Assembly (NCBI GenBank): GCA_963716925.1
Contig: CAVQUX010000006.1
Coordinates: forward strand, 186,001-250,000
Direction: 5' to 3'
DNA length: 64,000 nt
From: DAISKN01 sp963716925
GTDB taxonomy: Bacteria; Acidobacteriota; Vicinamibacteria; Marinacidobacterales; SMYC01
Positions 52,204-61,633 of the stretch are shown one piece after another; positions within the stretch are counted from its first letter, which is position 1, and the number at the start of each line of letters is the position of its first letter. The notes under the pieces are model-generated. The model saw only the letters and a program-made list of their open reading frames with translations, ran no database searches and was not told the DNA's origin. A program made the translations under genes and the position numbers.

Positions 52204-53819
52204 GGTTTCCAGAGCTTCTGCATCTCGTCGTCGAGCCCGGTCATCTCCCAGCGGATGAGAGACACGGGGATCACGCCGGAGGCGAGGAACTCGTCGAAGA
52301 ACCGGCGGAGCCGGAAATCTTCACCGAGCTTCTGGGCGCGATCCGCGAGGAGCTTCTCGATGTGAATCTTGCCGATGACGTAGCTCGTTCCGTAGCCGGG
52401 CTGCTGGAGGTAGAGCTCCTCGTCGAACCAGACCGTCGCGCCCTCTTTCGGGAGCCATCCACGCGGCGTCCAACGGGCGGCGTACTCCACCGCCTCTTCG
52501 AGCGTCATCCGGTTCGCATGCATCTCGAGGTCGCCCATGGCCCGGGCGGCGCGATTGGCGAGCATCACGTAGATGAGCTCCTGCGCTCTCGGCCGTTCGT
52601 CGAAAAGCCCCGCGTGGAGGAGGATCTCTTCGAATCCGGTGGCGAAGCCCTCGGCTCGGCTGTCCCAGAGGTTGTAGAGCGAAGGGGCTCTCCGGATCGG
52701 GCTCTCGTGCGGCTCGCGCTCCATGCGGGCGAAGTCGAGCCAGTGCGTGCCGTGGGTGCGCATCGCCAGAGAATCCCGGTAGTCCACGTTCGCGAAGAAA
52801 TCGATCCGCGGACCCGGAGGAGAGAACTTCCCGATGCGGACCCTCAGGGCGGGGTCCATGTCGTCGTGGACCGTCAGGATTTCCTCGTCCCGCAGGAAAT
52901 CAATCATCTCGGTCACCGCTTCGTTGAAGCGGCGCCGATACTCCTCTTCGTCCCGGGGCATTTCGAGCGCGGGGAGATTTCGATTCCGGTTCTCCAGGAG
53001 CGTCAGGTGCGAGAAGGCGCGGCCGAGCTCGCGCTCGAGCAGGACCTTTTGATCCTCCCAACGGTAGGGAACGAGGTGCACGTTCTTCAGGTACCAGTCG
53101 TAGTTCTCGATGCCGACCCCCGAGGGACCGGTGACGGTGGGATACTTCTCCTCGAGCCAGCCGGCGAAATCCTCCGTCGCCTTGCGGGCTCTCTCGGCCG
53201 CGGGGGCGAGGGCGGGTTGCCGAAGCTTCACCGTCTCGACGAGCGCGGCCAGCGTCTCGATCTCGGCGCGCTTCGCGCGGATGCCTAGGCCCCACAAGTC
53301 CCTCGCTTCGGGAACGAGATTGATCTTCCCCTGCTCCAGGATGGCGGGAACGGCGCGAAGCTTCGATTCCAACTCTTCGAGCTTCTCCCCCGAAAGAGGA
53401 AACGAGTACCGCCAGAGCTCGATGGCGCCGGCATGGACTGGCCCCTCGCGCCGGGGGACGTCGGTCTCCGAGGGGAAAACGAGCCGGTAGAACCCGGGGT
53501 TCCGGCTCCAGGGACGAAGGACGCGGTGATCGAAATCGAGGCCGTTCATCTCGGCGCGCACCAGCTCGTAGTCGACCTGCCGGGGAATCGGCCAGCGGCT
53601 GCGGTCGATGGCGCCGAGTCGGCGCCGGAAGGACTCGAGCCGAAGCGCCTGCTCCGTCATCGCCGTCGCCGTGTAGTCGGGAACTCCGTTCTCGAAGACC
53701 GGCGCCTGGAAGGCCCGCCACTCCTCGAAGAGGCGAACCAGGTCCTCGTAGTCGTCGCCGGCGGAGGGGCCCGCCGTCGAGAGAAGGAGCGCCGCGGTGA
53801 GCCCGGGGAAAGACTTCAT
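52200..53819 (-). CDS. DUF885 family exported peptidase-like protein
   Basis: 539 residues, signal peptide to about residue 21. DUF885 proteins are alpha-helical metallopeptidase relatives with a zinc site. The features seen are LRVRIGKFSPPGPRIDFFAN, MRTHGTHWLDFARM and, in the helix where HExxH would be, EGFATGFEEILLHAGLF, which lacks a canonical HExxH. Only a degenerate site is present, so activity is uncertain and the subgroup may be non-catalytic. Leads the three-gene coupled run; its ATG is 48 bases from the divergent PQQ dehydrogenase. Confidence 0.85.
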   Translation of the reverse strand: MKSFPGLTAALLLSTAGPSAGDDYEDLVRLFEEWRAFQAPVFENGVPDYTATAMTEQALRLESFRRRLGAIDRSRWPIPRQVDYELVRAEMNGLDFDHRVLRPWSRNPGFYRLVFPSETDVPRREGPVHAGAIELWRYSFPLSGEKLEELESKLRAVPAILEQGKINLVPEARDLWGLGIRAKRAEIETLAALVETVKLRQPALAPAAERARKATEDFAGWLEEKYPTVTGPSGVGIENYDWYLKNVHLVPYRWEDQKVLLERELGRAFSHLTLLENRNRNLPALEMPRDEEEYRRRFNEAVTEMIDFLRDEEILTVHDDMDPALRVRIGKFSPPGPRIDFFANVDYRDSLAMRTHGTHWLDFARMEREPHESPIRRAPSLYNLWDSRAEGFATGFEEILLHAGLFDERPRAQELIYVMLANRAARAMGDLEMHANRMTLEEAVEYAARWTPRGWLPKEGATVWFDEELYLQQPGYGTSYVIGKIHIEKLLADRAQKLGEDFRLRRFFDEFLASGVIPVSLIRWEMTGLDDEMQKLWKP

Positions 53820-53867
53820 CGAGCGGCATTGTACAGTGAGAGCATTCCTCTCGTAGAATCCCGCTTT

Positions 53868-55826
53868 ATGAACGTACGGCTCTCGTCGCTCATCCTCACC
53901 TCCCTCCTGCTCTCGACGGCCGCGGAGGCGCAGCGCGGCACGGCGAAGGGCGAGTGGCATTACTACGGCGGGGATCTCGGAAGCACCCGCTACGCGCCCC
54001 TCGATCAGATCGACCGGACGAACGCCGGGAAGCTCGAGATCGCCTGGCGCTGGGAGGCGCGAAACCTCGGGCCCCGCCCCGACTACAACTTCCGCGCCAC
54101 CCCCATCATGGTCGGAGGCGTCCTCTACACCACTGCGGGCTCGCGCCGGAGCGCGGTCGCCATCGACGCCTCGACGGGCGAGACTCTCTGGATCTACCGG
54201 TTCGACGAGGGCGAGCGCGGAAAGACCGCGCCGCGGCAGACATCGGGGCGGGGCGTCTCCTACTGGACCGACGGAACGGAGGAGCGAATCATCTTCCTTA
54301 CCCCCGCGTATTTCATGATCGCACTCGACGCCAAGACCGGCCGCCCGTTCCCCGACTTCGGCCGGGACGGCGTCGTCGATCTGAAGGAGGACCTCGATCG
54401 GCCCGTGGACTTGCTGAAGGACGCGATCGGCTCGAGCTCCCCCGCGATCATCGTCGGCGACGTGATCGTCATGGGAGCCGCTCTTCCCTCGGGAGGACAG
54501 CCGCCGACGAAAGAGATGCCTCCGGCCCACGTCCGCGGCTACGACGTCCGCACGGGAAAGAGGCTCTGGATCTTTCATACCATTCCCGAGCCGGGGGAAT
54601 TCGGGAACGAGACCTGGGAGAACGACTCCTGGCGCTACACGGGAAACACCGGCGTCTGGACGACGTTCTCCGCCGACGCCGATCTCGGCTACGTCTATCT
54701 ACCGACGGAAGACCCGACGGGCGACTACTACGGCGGCCATCGTCACGGGAACAACCTGTTCGGGCAGAGCATCGTCTGCCTCGACGCCCGAACCGGAAAG
54801 CGAATCTGGCACTACCAGATCGTGCACCACGACATCTGGGACTACGATCTGCCGTCGGCGCCGGTTCTCGCCGACATCCGAGTCGACGGCCGCGAGATCG
54901 CCGCCGTGGCCGTTCCCACCAAGCAGGGATTCGTTTACGTTTTCGACCGCAGGACCGGCGAGCCGGTGTGGCCCATCGAGGAGCGGCCGGTGATCCAAAC
55001 GGACGTGCCGGGGGAAAGGACCTCCCCGACGCAGCCGTTTCCCACGAAGCCCGCTCCTTTCGACCGGCAGGGTGTCTCCGAGGACGACCTCATCGACTTC
55101 ACACCCGATCTGAAGAAGGAAGCGCTCGAGATCGCGTCGACGTACCGCCTTGGGCCGCTCTTCAACCCGCCGTCCCTGGTGACGGAGACGAAGAAAGGGA
55201 CGCTCTCCCTTCCGGGCTCTCAAGGCGGAGCCAACTGGCCGGGCGCCGCGTTCGACCCCGAGACCGGAATCCTCTACGTCGGCTCGTCCACCGATGCCGC
55301 GGTCCTGGGATTGGTCAAGGAACCCAAGACCTCGAACATGGACTACATCCAGGGCCGGCGCCTCAAGCTCCCCGAGGGAGGAGGTCCACAAGGTCTTCCG
55401 CTCTTCAAGCCCCCCTGGGGACGGATCACCGCCATCGATCTGAACACCGGCGAGCACGTCTTCATGATCCCGAACGGCGATCCTCCCGACTACGTCATGA
55501 GCCATCCCGCGCTCGCGGGGGTGACGCTTCCGCGCACCGGGAGACCGGAGCGCGCCGGTCTGCTCGTGACCAAGACACTCCTCTTCGCGGGGGAGGGCGG
55601 CGGCCTGTTCGGAATGTACGGAGGAGGAGGCCGGATGCTCCGAGCGCACGACAAGAAGTCAGGAGAGATCCTCGCCGAGATCGAGCTTCCCGCGAATCAG
55701 ACGGGCGTTCCCATGACCTACATGCTGGACGGAGTCCAGTACATCGTCGTGGCCGTCGGGGCTTCGGATCACCCGGCGGAGCTCGTGGCGCTCCGTCTTC
55801 CGCCGGAGAAGGCCGAAAAGCGCTAG
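53868..55826 (+). CDS. PQQ-dependent dehydrogenase (quinoprotein)
   Basis: 652 residues with signal peptide (LTSLLLSTAAEAQ). Eight-bladed propeller with tryptophan-docking repeats such as AWRWEARNLGPRPDYN, TGKRLWIFHTIPEPGEFGNETW, GKRIWHYQIVHHDIWDYD and EPVWPIEERPVIQ. HHDIWDYDLP and NWPGAAFDPETGILYV are characteristic of the glucose/gluconate-type membrane-bound quinoprotein group. Oxidises an alcohol or sugar in the periplasm with PQQ. No fused heme domain; the lipoprotein cytochrome c at 56 kb on the other strand could be the acceptor. Confidence 0.92.
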   Translation: MNVRLSSLILTSLLLSTAAEAQRGTAKGEWHYYGGDLGSTRYAPLDQIDRTNAGKLEIAWRWEARNLGPRPDYNFRATPIMVGGVLYTTAGSRRSAVAIDASTGETLWIYRFDEGERGKTAPRQTSGRGVSYWTDGTEERIIFLTPAYFMIALDAKTGRPFPDFGRDGVVDLKEDLDRPVDLLKDAIGSSSPAIIVGDVIVMGAALPSGGQPPTKEMPPAHVRGYDVRTGKRLWIFHTIPEPGEFGNETWENDSWRYTGNTGVWTTFSADADLGYVYLPTEDPTGDYYGGHRHGNNLFGQSIVCLDARTGKRIWHYQIVHHDIWDYDLPSAPVLADIRVDGREIAAVAVPTKQGFVYVFDRRTGEPVWPIEERPVIQTDVPGERTSPTQPFPTKPAPFDRQGVSEDDLIDFTPDLKKEALEIASTYRLGPLFNPPSLVTETKKGTLSLPGSQGGANWPGAAFDPETGILYVGSSTDAAVLGLVKEPKTSNMDYIQGRRLKLPEGGGPQGLPLFKPPWGRITAIDLNTGEHVFMIPNGDPPDYVMSHPALAGVTLPRTGRPERAGLLVTKTLLFAGEGGGLFGMYGGGGRMLRAHDKKSGEILAEIELPANQTGVPMTYMLDGVQYIVVAVGASDHPAELVALRLPPEKAEKR

Positions 55827-55829
55827 GAC

Positions 55830-56039
55830 TCAGCGCTCCTCCGGTTCCTGTTCCTCGTCCGGGCCTTCCGGCCTGGTTGTCGTGTCGTTTGCGTCGGGTG
55901 GCGCCGTCGGAAAGAACAGGAGATTCCCCTTTCGAATGGAAACCGCGACTCTAGCTTTCTTCTTCTTCCTCGAGGTCGGTTCGAGAGCTCCCGTTTCGCC
56001 TTCCGGGGGCTGCTTCCCGGATTCCCGCGCCACTGCCAT
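55830..56039 (-). CDS. small basic/acidic protein of unknown function
   Basis: 69 residues with no family. Lys-rich centre (SRKKKKARVAVSIRKG), one hydrophobic patch (NLLFFPTAPPDAND), and an acid end EGPDEEQEPEER. It starts MAVARESGK with AGGTGCC just upstream (weak). It fills the gap between the convergent PQQ gene (three bases away) and the cytochrome. Low confidence. Confidence 0.4.
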   Translation of the reverse strand: MAVARESGKQPPEGETGALEPTSRKKKKARVAVSIRKGNLLFFPTAPPDANDTTTRPEGPDEEQEPEER

Positions 56040-56069
56040 AAGGCACCTCCATCCTCGCCCTGTCGGCGG

Positions 56070-56537
56070 TCACCGCGACTCGGCCTTGGACCTCGCGGTC
56101 TCGTACCGCTCGTGAAGAAAGGCAACGATATCGATGAGGTTCTGAACGGTCATCGACTCGTTCAAATTGGCCATCCGCGAGCCGCTTCCGCTCGTAACCC
56201 GATCCGATTCGCCCGCGGGGTAGAGATGTCGTGACGGGTTGACGACCGAGGTCAGAAGCTCCCCGTCCGAGGGCTCTCTCATCCCGAGCCCGCCCAGCTT
56301 GACCCCGGTGGCCGGCGTGGCGACGGGACGGGGGAGCTCGTTCTCGAGCCCCGCCACTTCGTGACAGCTCGAACAACGGAGCGCGACGAACGCCTCTCGT
56401 CCCCGAGCGGCGTCACCGTCGGGAAGCTCGAACCCGCGGGCCGACTTCTCTTCGCTGCGGAGACTCGGCTGACCGCATCCCCACGACAGGCCGACCCAGA
56501 TCGAGAGGGCCGCGATCGGAATCAACGCGCCACGCAT
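56070..56537 (-). CDS. lipoprotein monoheme cytochrome c
   Basis: 155 residues. Lipobox LSWGC (Cys21), heme motif CSSCH (about residues 55-59), and axial Met probable in GLGMREPSDG or MANLNESM, as in class I cytochromes. VNPSRHLYPAGES is a typical class I C-terminal. It carries electrons at the outer or inner membrane face; adjacency to the quinoprotein suggests it takes electrons from PQQ. Followed on the minus strand by the small gene at 55.8 kb. Confidence 0.88.
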   Translation of the reverse strand: MRGALIPIAALSIWVGLSWGCGQPSLRSEEKSARGFELPDGDAARGREAFVALRCSSCHEVAGLENELPRPVATPATGVKLGGLGMREPSDGELLTSVVNPSRHLYPAGESDRVTSGSGSRMANLNESMTVQNLIDIVAFLHERYETARSKAESR

Positions 56538-56561
56538 GCCAACGCCTCCTCTTCGGAGAGG

Positions 56562-56831
56562 TCACCCGGCAATCGAGTGGGCCGCCCGCTTCAAGCTGCG
56601 CGCGGCGTCGGACGCGACCTCGGCCGCCGACTCGTAGACGTCGGAGCTCTTGTCTCTCAGCTCGTCCGCGGTCTCCGCGACGCGGTTCGACAATCGACGA
56701 CCCTCCCGTGAAAGCTCTCTTCGAAGCCTTTTTCCCGACATGGGAGCAAACAGCAAACCCCCAAGGCCGCCGAGAACGGCTCCCGCGAGGAATCCGAGCG
56801 CAACGTTCCTGCCAGCACTGCAATCGGTCAT
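56562..56831 (-). CDS. YtxH-domain membrane protein
   Basis: 89 residues. One span with glycine zipper: ALGFLAGAVLGGLGGLLFAPMSGKR, followed by a long amphipathic helix (RELSREGRRLSNRVAETADEL, then DARSLKRAAHSI). This layout is the YtxH/gas-vesicle-like stress family of unknown function. GGAGGTGTCCC precedes the ATG. Convergent/tandem with cytochrome c downstream by 24 bases. Confidence 0.9.
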   Translation of the reverse strand: MTDCSAGRNVALGFLAGAVLGGLGGLLFAPMSGKRLRRELSREGRRLSNRVAETADELRDKSSDVYESAAEVASDAARSLKRAAHSIAG

Positions 56832-56966
56832 GGGACACCTCCCGCTCCATTAACAAGCAATCCCGGTGCCATCCGCCATCCGCGCCGGGACGATGGAACT
56901 CGCGGTTTTTCTCGAAAGCTAGGGCTTCTCACCCACTCCGGGTGCGCGGTCCCCCGCAGCACGGCG

Positions 56967-57815
56967 TCAAGAGGCGCGAAGGAGGAATCGGCGGAGAGCC
57001 TCCGCCACGCCCACGAGCGCGATGCCCACGAGAGCCTGGGATGCGCCCACGGGAAGGTCGTACTGGAACGCGGCCAGGTATCCCAGGAACCCGCAGGCGG
57101 CCCCGGATACTCCGGCGACGGCGAGCGCCATCATGAGGTTTCGCGATACGCGCAGGGCGGCCATCGCCGGAAGTACGCTGAAAGCGAACACCGGAAGGGC
57201 TCCGAGAATCTGAGTAAAGAACGAGATGGCGAGGGCGAGCGACGCAAGCAGCGCCACCTCGAGAAGGCGGACGGGAAGCCCGCGGACCATCGCCGAGTCG
57301 GGGTCGATCGAGGCCTGCACGAATCCACGCATCCACCAGACGTGGAGAGAGGTGACCGCGATCGCGATCAGAAGGACGAACCGGAGATCCTCCGGGAGAA
57401 CCGCGACCGCCGATCCGAAGAGCAGGCTCTGGATGTCCCGCGCCTCCTGCACGATGCGAGTCGAGACCGCGAGAGTTCCGGCAGAGCCCAGGAGGAAGGC
57501 GAAGCCGAGAAGACTGTCCCGTCTCGTGGCGACGGCCTTTCGGTCCACGGTCAGGAGCAGCGCCGTGGTCAGGGTCACCAGAAGAGCGCCGAGCCGCGGG
57601 GAGCCGGCGAAGCCGCTCAACCCCAGGTGGATCTGCCCGTAGAACGCGAGCGCGACTCCGAGCCCGGCGCACTGGGAGAGCGCGGCGGAGAGAAACACCA
57701 TTCGCCGCGCGATCACGTAGATCCCGAGGAACCCGAGGACGAAACCGATGACCGCTCCCGCGAGAGCGGGATCGCGGAAGAGCTCCCAGGATTCGAAGAA
57801 GCCGGTCCCGTCCAT
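56967..57815 (-). CDS. znuB: zinc/manganese ABC transporter permease ZnuB-like
   Basis: 282 residues and eight or nine hydrophobic spans. FLGIYVIARRMVFLSAALSQCAGLG (parts), ASAxxQ-type; and ILGALPVFAFSVLPAMAALRVSRN, the ABC-3 family EAA-like loop. Metal-type ABC-3 permease. It begins only one base after the ATPase gene's stop. With that gene it forms a zinc uptake unit whose binding protein is damaged (see 58.6 kb). Confidence 0.92.
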   Translation of the reverse strand: MDGTGFFESWELFRDPALAGAVIGFVLGFLGIYVIARRMVFLSAALSQCAGLGVALAFYGQIHLGLSGFAGSPRLGALLVTLTTALLLTVDRKAVATRRDSLLGFAFLLGSAGTLAVSTRIVQEARDIQSLLFGSAVAVLPEDLRFVLLIAIAVTSLHVWWMRGFVQASIDPDSAMVRGLPVRLLEVALLASLALAISFFTQILGALPVFAFSVLPAMAALRVSRNLMMALAVAGVSGAACGFLGYLAAFQYDLPVGASQALVGIALVGVAEALRRFLLRAS

Positions 57816-57816
57816 C

Positions 57817-58575
57817 TCAATGCATGGAGGACAGGGGCGACGGGGACGCGGGCGATGCGATCGGCCCGTGCCGCGAGAGGAAGACCCTGGATTGCGTGAG
57901 GGCCTCGAACTCCCCGGCCAGGGCGACACCGCCCGCGCGGTCGACGTAAACGGCGTGCGTCGCGCGCCCGACGAACAACTCGGACCGGTGACTCACCACG
58001 ATGAGCGCGAGGTTCCGCTCCCGGCGGAGAGCGTCGAGGAGCTCGAACACCGCTCGTTCGGTGACGGCGTCGACGGCGCTCGTGGGCTCGTCGAGAACGA
58101 GGACATTGGGATTGGAGACCAGGGCGCGGGCGAGGACCGCCCTCGCCCTCTGTCCCTCGCTGAGGTGGGACAGCTGCTCGTGGGCCAGGTCGCCGCAGCG
58201 CGCGTCCTCGAGCGCCTTTCGCGTGGCCTCGTGATCCCGCCGCGGAAGCGGATCGAGAAACGACCAGCCGCGATCTCGTCCGGAGCGGACGAAGTCGATC
58301 ACCCGACTCGGGATCGTCGGGTCGAGCTCGGTTCTCTGAGGAACGTAGCTCATTATGGTGTCGGGAGCGCGCTCGACGTCACCCCCGACTTTCGCCAGAA
58401 GCCCGAGGAGCGTCCGGATGAGAGTCGTCTTTCCGCTCCCGTTGTTTCCCAGAAGGGCCCAGAACTCCCCCGTCCCGACCTCGAAGTCGAGCGGTGGAAG
58501 GATCCCGCGGCCGCCGTAGCCGACGACGAGGCCGCCGCAGGCGATGAGCGGAGCTCGGCCCTCGGGCTTCGTCAC
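57817..58575 (-). CDS. znuC: zinc ABC transporter ATPase ZnuC-like
   Basis: 252 residues. Walker A GNNGSGKTTL (with LLGNNGSGKTT), signature LSEGQRARAVLARALVSN (LSGGQ variant with E), Walker B VLVLDEPTSAVD, and switch His in VVSHRS. YVPQRTELDP is the ABC-3 Q-loop. The GTG start overlaps the binding-protein fragment's stop (GTGA). It powers metal import through ZnuB. Confidence 0.92.
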   Translation of the reverse strand: MTKPEGRAPLIACGGLVVGYGGRGILPPLDFEVGTGEFWALLGNNGSGKTTLIRTLLGLLAKVGGDVERAPDTIMSYVPQRTELDPTIPSRVIDFVRSGRDRGWSFLDPLPRRDHEATRKALEDARCGDLAHEQLSHLSEGQRARAVLARALVSNPNVLVLDEPTSAVDAVTERAVFELLDALRRERNLALIVVSHRSELFVGRATHAVYVDRAGGVALAGEFEALTQSRVFLSRHGPIASPASPSPLSSMH

Positions 58576-58870
58576 TCGGTCTCGCCCAGGGCCGCAATGA
58601 GCAACGAGACGTTGTGCTCGTAGAGGTCGAAGTAATCCTTCACGTCGGGAGCTCCCCCACCGAGGTCGCGAGGGTGATCATCCGCGCACCGGTCTTCTCG
58701 GCGACGAACCGCGACGGCTTGTCGTCGTAGTACAGGGTGTGCACGATGGCGTGGATGCGCTCCCGCCGGATGAGCTCGATGGCGCGGATGAGATCCTTGG
58801 GAGACGGGGGTATTCCCGGCTTGGGCTCGATGAAGCCCGCGACCCCGGATGTCGAAGCGGCGGGAGAAAT
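58572..58870 (-). pseudogene. znuA-like metal-binding protein, C-terminal fragment
   Basis: About 99 codons. VAGFIEPKPGIPPSPKDLIRAI, then IHAIVHTLYYDDKP and TGARMITLATSVGELP, belongs to a ZnuA/AdcA-type periplasmic metal-binding protein, and the end DVKDYFDLYEHNVSLLIAAL follows after a frameshift near 58645. The first two thirds (signal, His-rich loop, first ligands) are missing. At the upstream edge it joins directly to outer-membrane protein sequence. One extra G near 58850 also breaks the frame. Either a real deletion or an assembly join. Confidence 0.75.
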
Positions 58871-59341
58871 AGGGCCAACTGGTGCGAGAGGGGCTGGCTC
58901 GTTCGGTCGCTGACTTTGTATTGCAGTCGAAACCTCTGGAACTCGGTGGCGAAGACCTCGACGAGCGCCGAGCCCGAACGGGTGCTCAGGCCGGGAACGT
59001 CGAGGGGACAGACTATAGTCGAATCGACCGCCCACATACCAGCGGCGGCCGAGCTGGTAGCGGGCGAATGAGTAGAGACCGAAACTGTCTTGAGCTCCCG
59101 CCTCGAGGGGCCGGGTGCCGCCCATGAGCTCGGTCTGCCAGAGGAACGACCGATACTTCCCGCGCGCCAGAGGCTTCCAGATGTAGGTCAGATCCACCCC
59201 ACCCAGCCGAGTGCGTCTGTTGCCGCCCTCGCCGACGGGGGTCACGCCGTTGGCGTAGCTCGCACCGACGTTCAGGCTGTGCTCCGGAGTCAGGTCGAAG
59301 AACGAGCGGTAGTGGAGGTTCCAGAGCAGGTCGCTGGCCAA
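58871..59341 (-). pseudogene. zinc-regulated outer-membrane protein fragment
   Basis: C-terminal half of a barrel. Strands include LLWNLHYRSFFDLTPEHSLNV, GGVDLTYIWKPLARGKYRSF and YSFARYQLGRRWYVGGRFDYS, typical of outer-membrane proteins that usually precede znuA. After a frameshift near 59030, the last block EFQRFRLQYKVSDRTSQPLSH follows. N-terminus (signal and half the strands) is missing, as is the usual HGAHxF end. Open from about 59372 without a good start. Confidence 0.7.
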
Positions 59342-59462
59342 TCCCCTCCGAAGCTCACGTCGGGGGGCGCTTTACACTCACTTCACACTTCTTTTCACGG
59401 ACTGGATAGGCACGAGAGGGCTCCGACGAGGTACGCTGGGAACCGTTGGAGACCCGAAACGA

Positions 59463-60796
59463 ATGACGCAGGGGCTGGTCGAAACGAGGACGCGCGAATC
59501 CGAACCGCTGGCGACGGAGGCCGAGCTGCGCGAATCGGACGTTACCGCAATCCTCGAGCGCGAGTCGCCCGCGCGTCGCAGGAAGAGCCTCTGGTGGTGG
59601 CTGGCTGCCGGCGTGGCGTTCGCGGCCGCGGGGATCGTTCTCCTCGCGAATCTGCGCGGAAACGGCGAGGAAACGAGGTACCTTACCGCTCCCTTGGAGC
59701 GGGGCTCGCTCACCGTCGTCGTCACCGCCACCGGAAGCCTCGAGCCCACCGATCAGGTCGACGTCGGAAGCGAGCTCTCGGGCATCATCGCCAAGGTGTA
59801 TGTGGACAGAAACGACGCGGTCCGTGCCGGAGAGCTTCTCGCCAGGCTCGATACCTCGAAGCTCGAGGCGCAGGCCCGGCAGGCGCGTGCCGCCGTGGAG
59901 GCGGCAGGGGCGCGGGTCCGTGAATCCGAGGCCACTCTCGCCGAGTCGCGCCTGGCCTTCACCCGGACCCAGGAGCTCTTCGAAGCGGAGCTCGTGTCGA
60001 AAAGCAGCCTGGACATCGCCGAAGCGGCGTTCGGCCGCGCCGATGCGGGCCTCGCGAGCGCCCGGGCCCAGGCGGCGCAGTCGGAAGCCACGCTGAGCGC
60101 CATCGAGACCGACCTCACCAAGGCGGCGATCGCGTCTCCCGTCGATGGAGTGGTGCTGTCCAGAAACGTAGAGCCGGGTCAAACGGTGGCGGCGTCCTTT
60201 CAAGCGCCGGTTCTCTTTCGGATCGCACAGGACCTCCGGCGGATGGAGCTCCACGTCGATGTGGACGAGGCCGACGTGAGCCGGGTACGGAAAGGCCAAC
60301 AGGGCAACCTTCACCGTGGACGCGTACCCCGATCGGAGCTTCCCCGCCGATTATCCGCGAGGTGAGCTTCGCCTCGAAAACCGTCGAGGGCGTCGTAACC
60401 TATGAGGCAGTCCTCGACGTCGACAACGGGGAACTCTTCCTGCGGCCGGGAATGACGGCGACCGCGGACATCACCGTCGAAAGAATCGACGACGCCCTGC
60501 TCGTCCCCAACGCCGCGCTTCGCTTCACTCCGCCGAGCGCAGCGCAGGAAGAGTCCGGTCGGGGCGGGCTGGTCTCCATGCTCCTTCCGCGACCGCCAGC
60601 GCGGCGGCGACCGGGCGGAACGGAGGGCGCCGACAAGTCCTCTCAACGGGTGTGGACCCTGAAAGAGGGCGTTCCCGTTTCCGTTGCCGTCACGACGGGG
60701 TCTTCCGACGGCACGCGCACCGTGGTGACCTCGGGCGATCTCGAGGAGGGACTCCCCGTTATCGTCGACCTCGAATCGGCGAGCGCCGGCTCATGA
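59463..60796 (+). CDS. MacA-type periplasmic adaptor of efflux pump, two frameshifts
   Basis: About 444 residues after correction. Inner-membrane anchor (LWWWLAAGVAFAAAGIVLL, residues 41-60). The lipoyl domain TATGSLEPTDQVDVGSELSG and IAKVYVDRNDAVRAGELLARL, a coiled-coil hairpin (residues 150-225, ARVRESEATLAESRLAFTR), then IASPVDGVVLSRNVEPGQTV. Two joins near 60310 and 60350 are needed to read ATFTVDAYPDRSFP and then EVSFASKTVEGVVTY. A linker about residues 365-385 (RPPARRRPGGTEG) is unusual. Its stop overlaps the ATPase ATG. Tripartite MacA-like export. Confidence 0.88.
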
Positions 60797-61491
60797 GTCG
60801 TCTCATCGAGCTCGCTGGCGTCAGGAAAGTATACGGCCACGGAAACGCGGCGGTTCAGGCCCTTCGGGGCGTGGATCTGAAGATCGATGCCGGCGACTTC
60901 GTCGCCGTCATGGGCCCGAGCGGCTCGGGGAAATCGACCTGCATGAACATCCTGGGATGCCTCGACACTCCGACTTCGGGTCTCCATCTCTTCCAGGAGG
61001 TCGACGTCGGGAATCTGTCCCGCGATCAGCGGGCCCTCCTGAGGCGTCACTATCTGGGATTCGTGTTCCAGGGCTTCAACCTCCTCGGCCGGACCACGGC
61101 ACTCGAGAACGTGGAGCTTCCGCTGGTCTACCGGCGCATGCCGGCAGCGCAGCGTCATGACAAGGCGAGGGAAGCCCTCGCCGCCGTGGGCCTCCGAGGT
61201 TGGGAGGAGCACGCTCCGAGCGAGCTTTCGGGCGGCCAGCAGCAGCGCGTCGCCATCGCCCGCGCCATCGTCACCTCGCCTCTCGTGCTCCTCGCGGACG
61301 AGCCCACGGGAAACCTCGACACCGAGCGCGGCCGGGAGATCATGGAGCTCCTGACGGCCTTGAACCGGGAGCGCGGAATCACCGTCGTGATGGTGACTCA
61401 CGAAGCGGAGATGGCGGAGTACGCCCGGCGCACCGTGCGATTCCGCGACGGTCTCGTCGCCGAGGAGCGCCGAAACGGGAGGGCGGCCTAA
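60793..61491 (+). CDS. MacB-type ABC transporter ATPase
   Basis: 232 residues: Walker A MGPSGSGKSTCMN, Q-loop GFVFQGFNLLGR, signature LSGGQQQRVAIARA, Walker B VLLADEPTGNLD, switch His in VMVTHEAE. This is the LolD/MacB-type ATPase, here as a separate gene. Start is ATG 60793, overlapping the adaptor's stop (ATGA). It energises the permease 240 bases downstream. Confidence 0.95.
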   Translation: MSRLIELAGVRKVYGHGNAAVQALRGVDLKIDAGDFVAVMGPSGSGKSTCMNILGCLDTPTSGLHLFQEVDVGNLSRDQRALLRRHYLGFVFQGFNLLGRTTALENVELPLVYRRMPAAQRHDKAREALAAVGLRGWEEHAPSELSGGQQQRVAIARAIVTSPLVLLADEPTGNLDTERGREIMELLTALNRERGITVVMVTHEAEMAEYARRTVRFRDGLVAEERRNGRAA

Positions 61492-61510
61492 CAGGGCCCC
61501 ACCGCATTGA

Positions 61511-61563
61511 GCGAAGAGCGACGCCCGAACAGCGCGGCCCGGAGGGCCGCTCCTCCCCGCGCG
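61511..61563 (+). repeat. 53-bp palindromic repeat, copy 1
   Basis: GC-rich repeat with a central perfect 7-pair hairpin: GCGGCCC (61534-61540), GGA, GGGCCGC (61544-61550). It is followed by CTCCTCCCCGCGCG. It recurs at 61634 with one difference. It lies between ATPase and permease genes and may be a REP-type element or attenuator; a GC hairpin with no T run is not a typical terminator. Confidence 0.8.
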
Positions 61564-61633
61564 GAGCCTTCAGCCCACCGCCGCGGGGGTGGGGCCCCGC
61601 GGCACTCATCGAAGAGCGCGGGGAGCGAGCCGC

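Noticed and set aside
58638..58652. TGA after VGELPT as another selenocysteine codon
   Set aside because: Shifting by one base gives the normal ZnuA end DVKDYFDLYEHN, so this is a frameshift and not a Sec site.
58640..59341. Single 233-residue ORF as one gene
   Set aside because: It joins an outer-membrane fragment to a ZnuA fragment in one frame by chance around 58870, so it is treated as two remnants.
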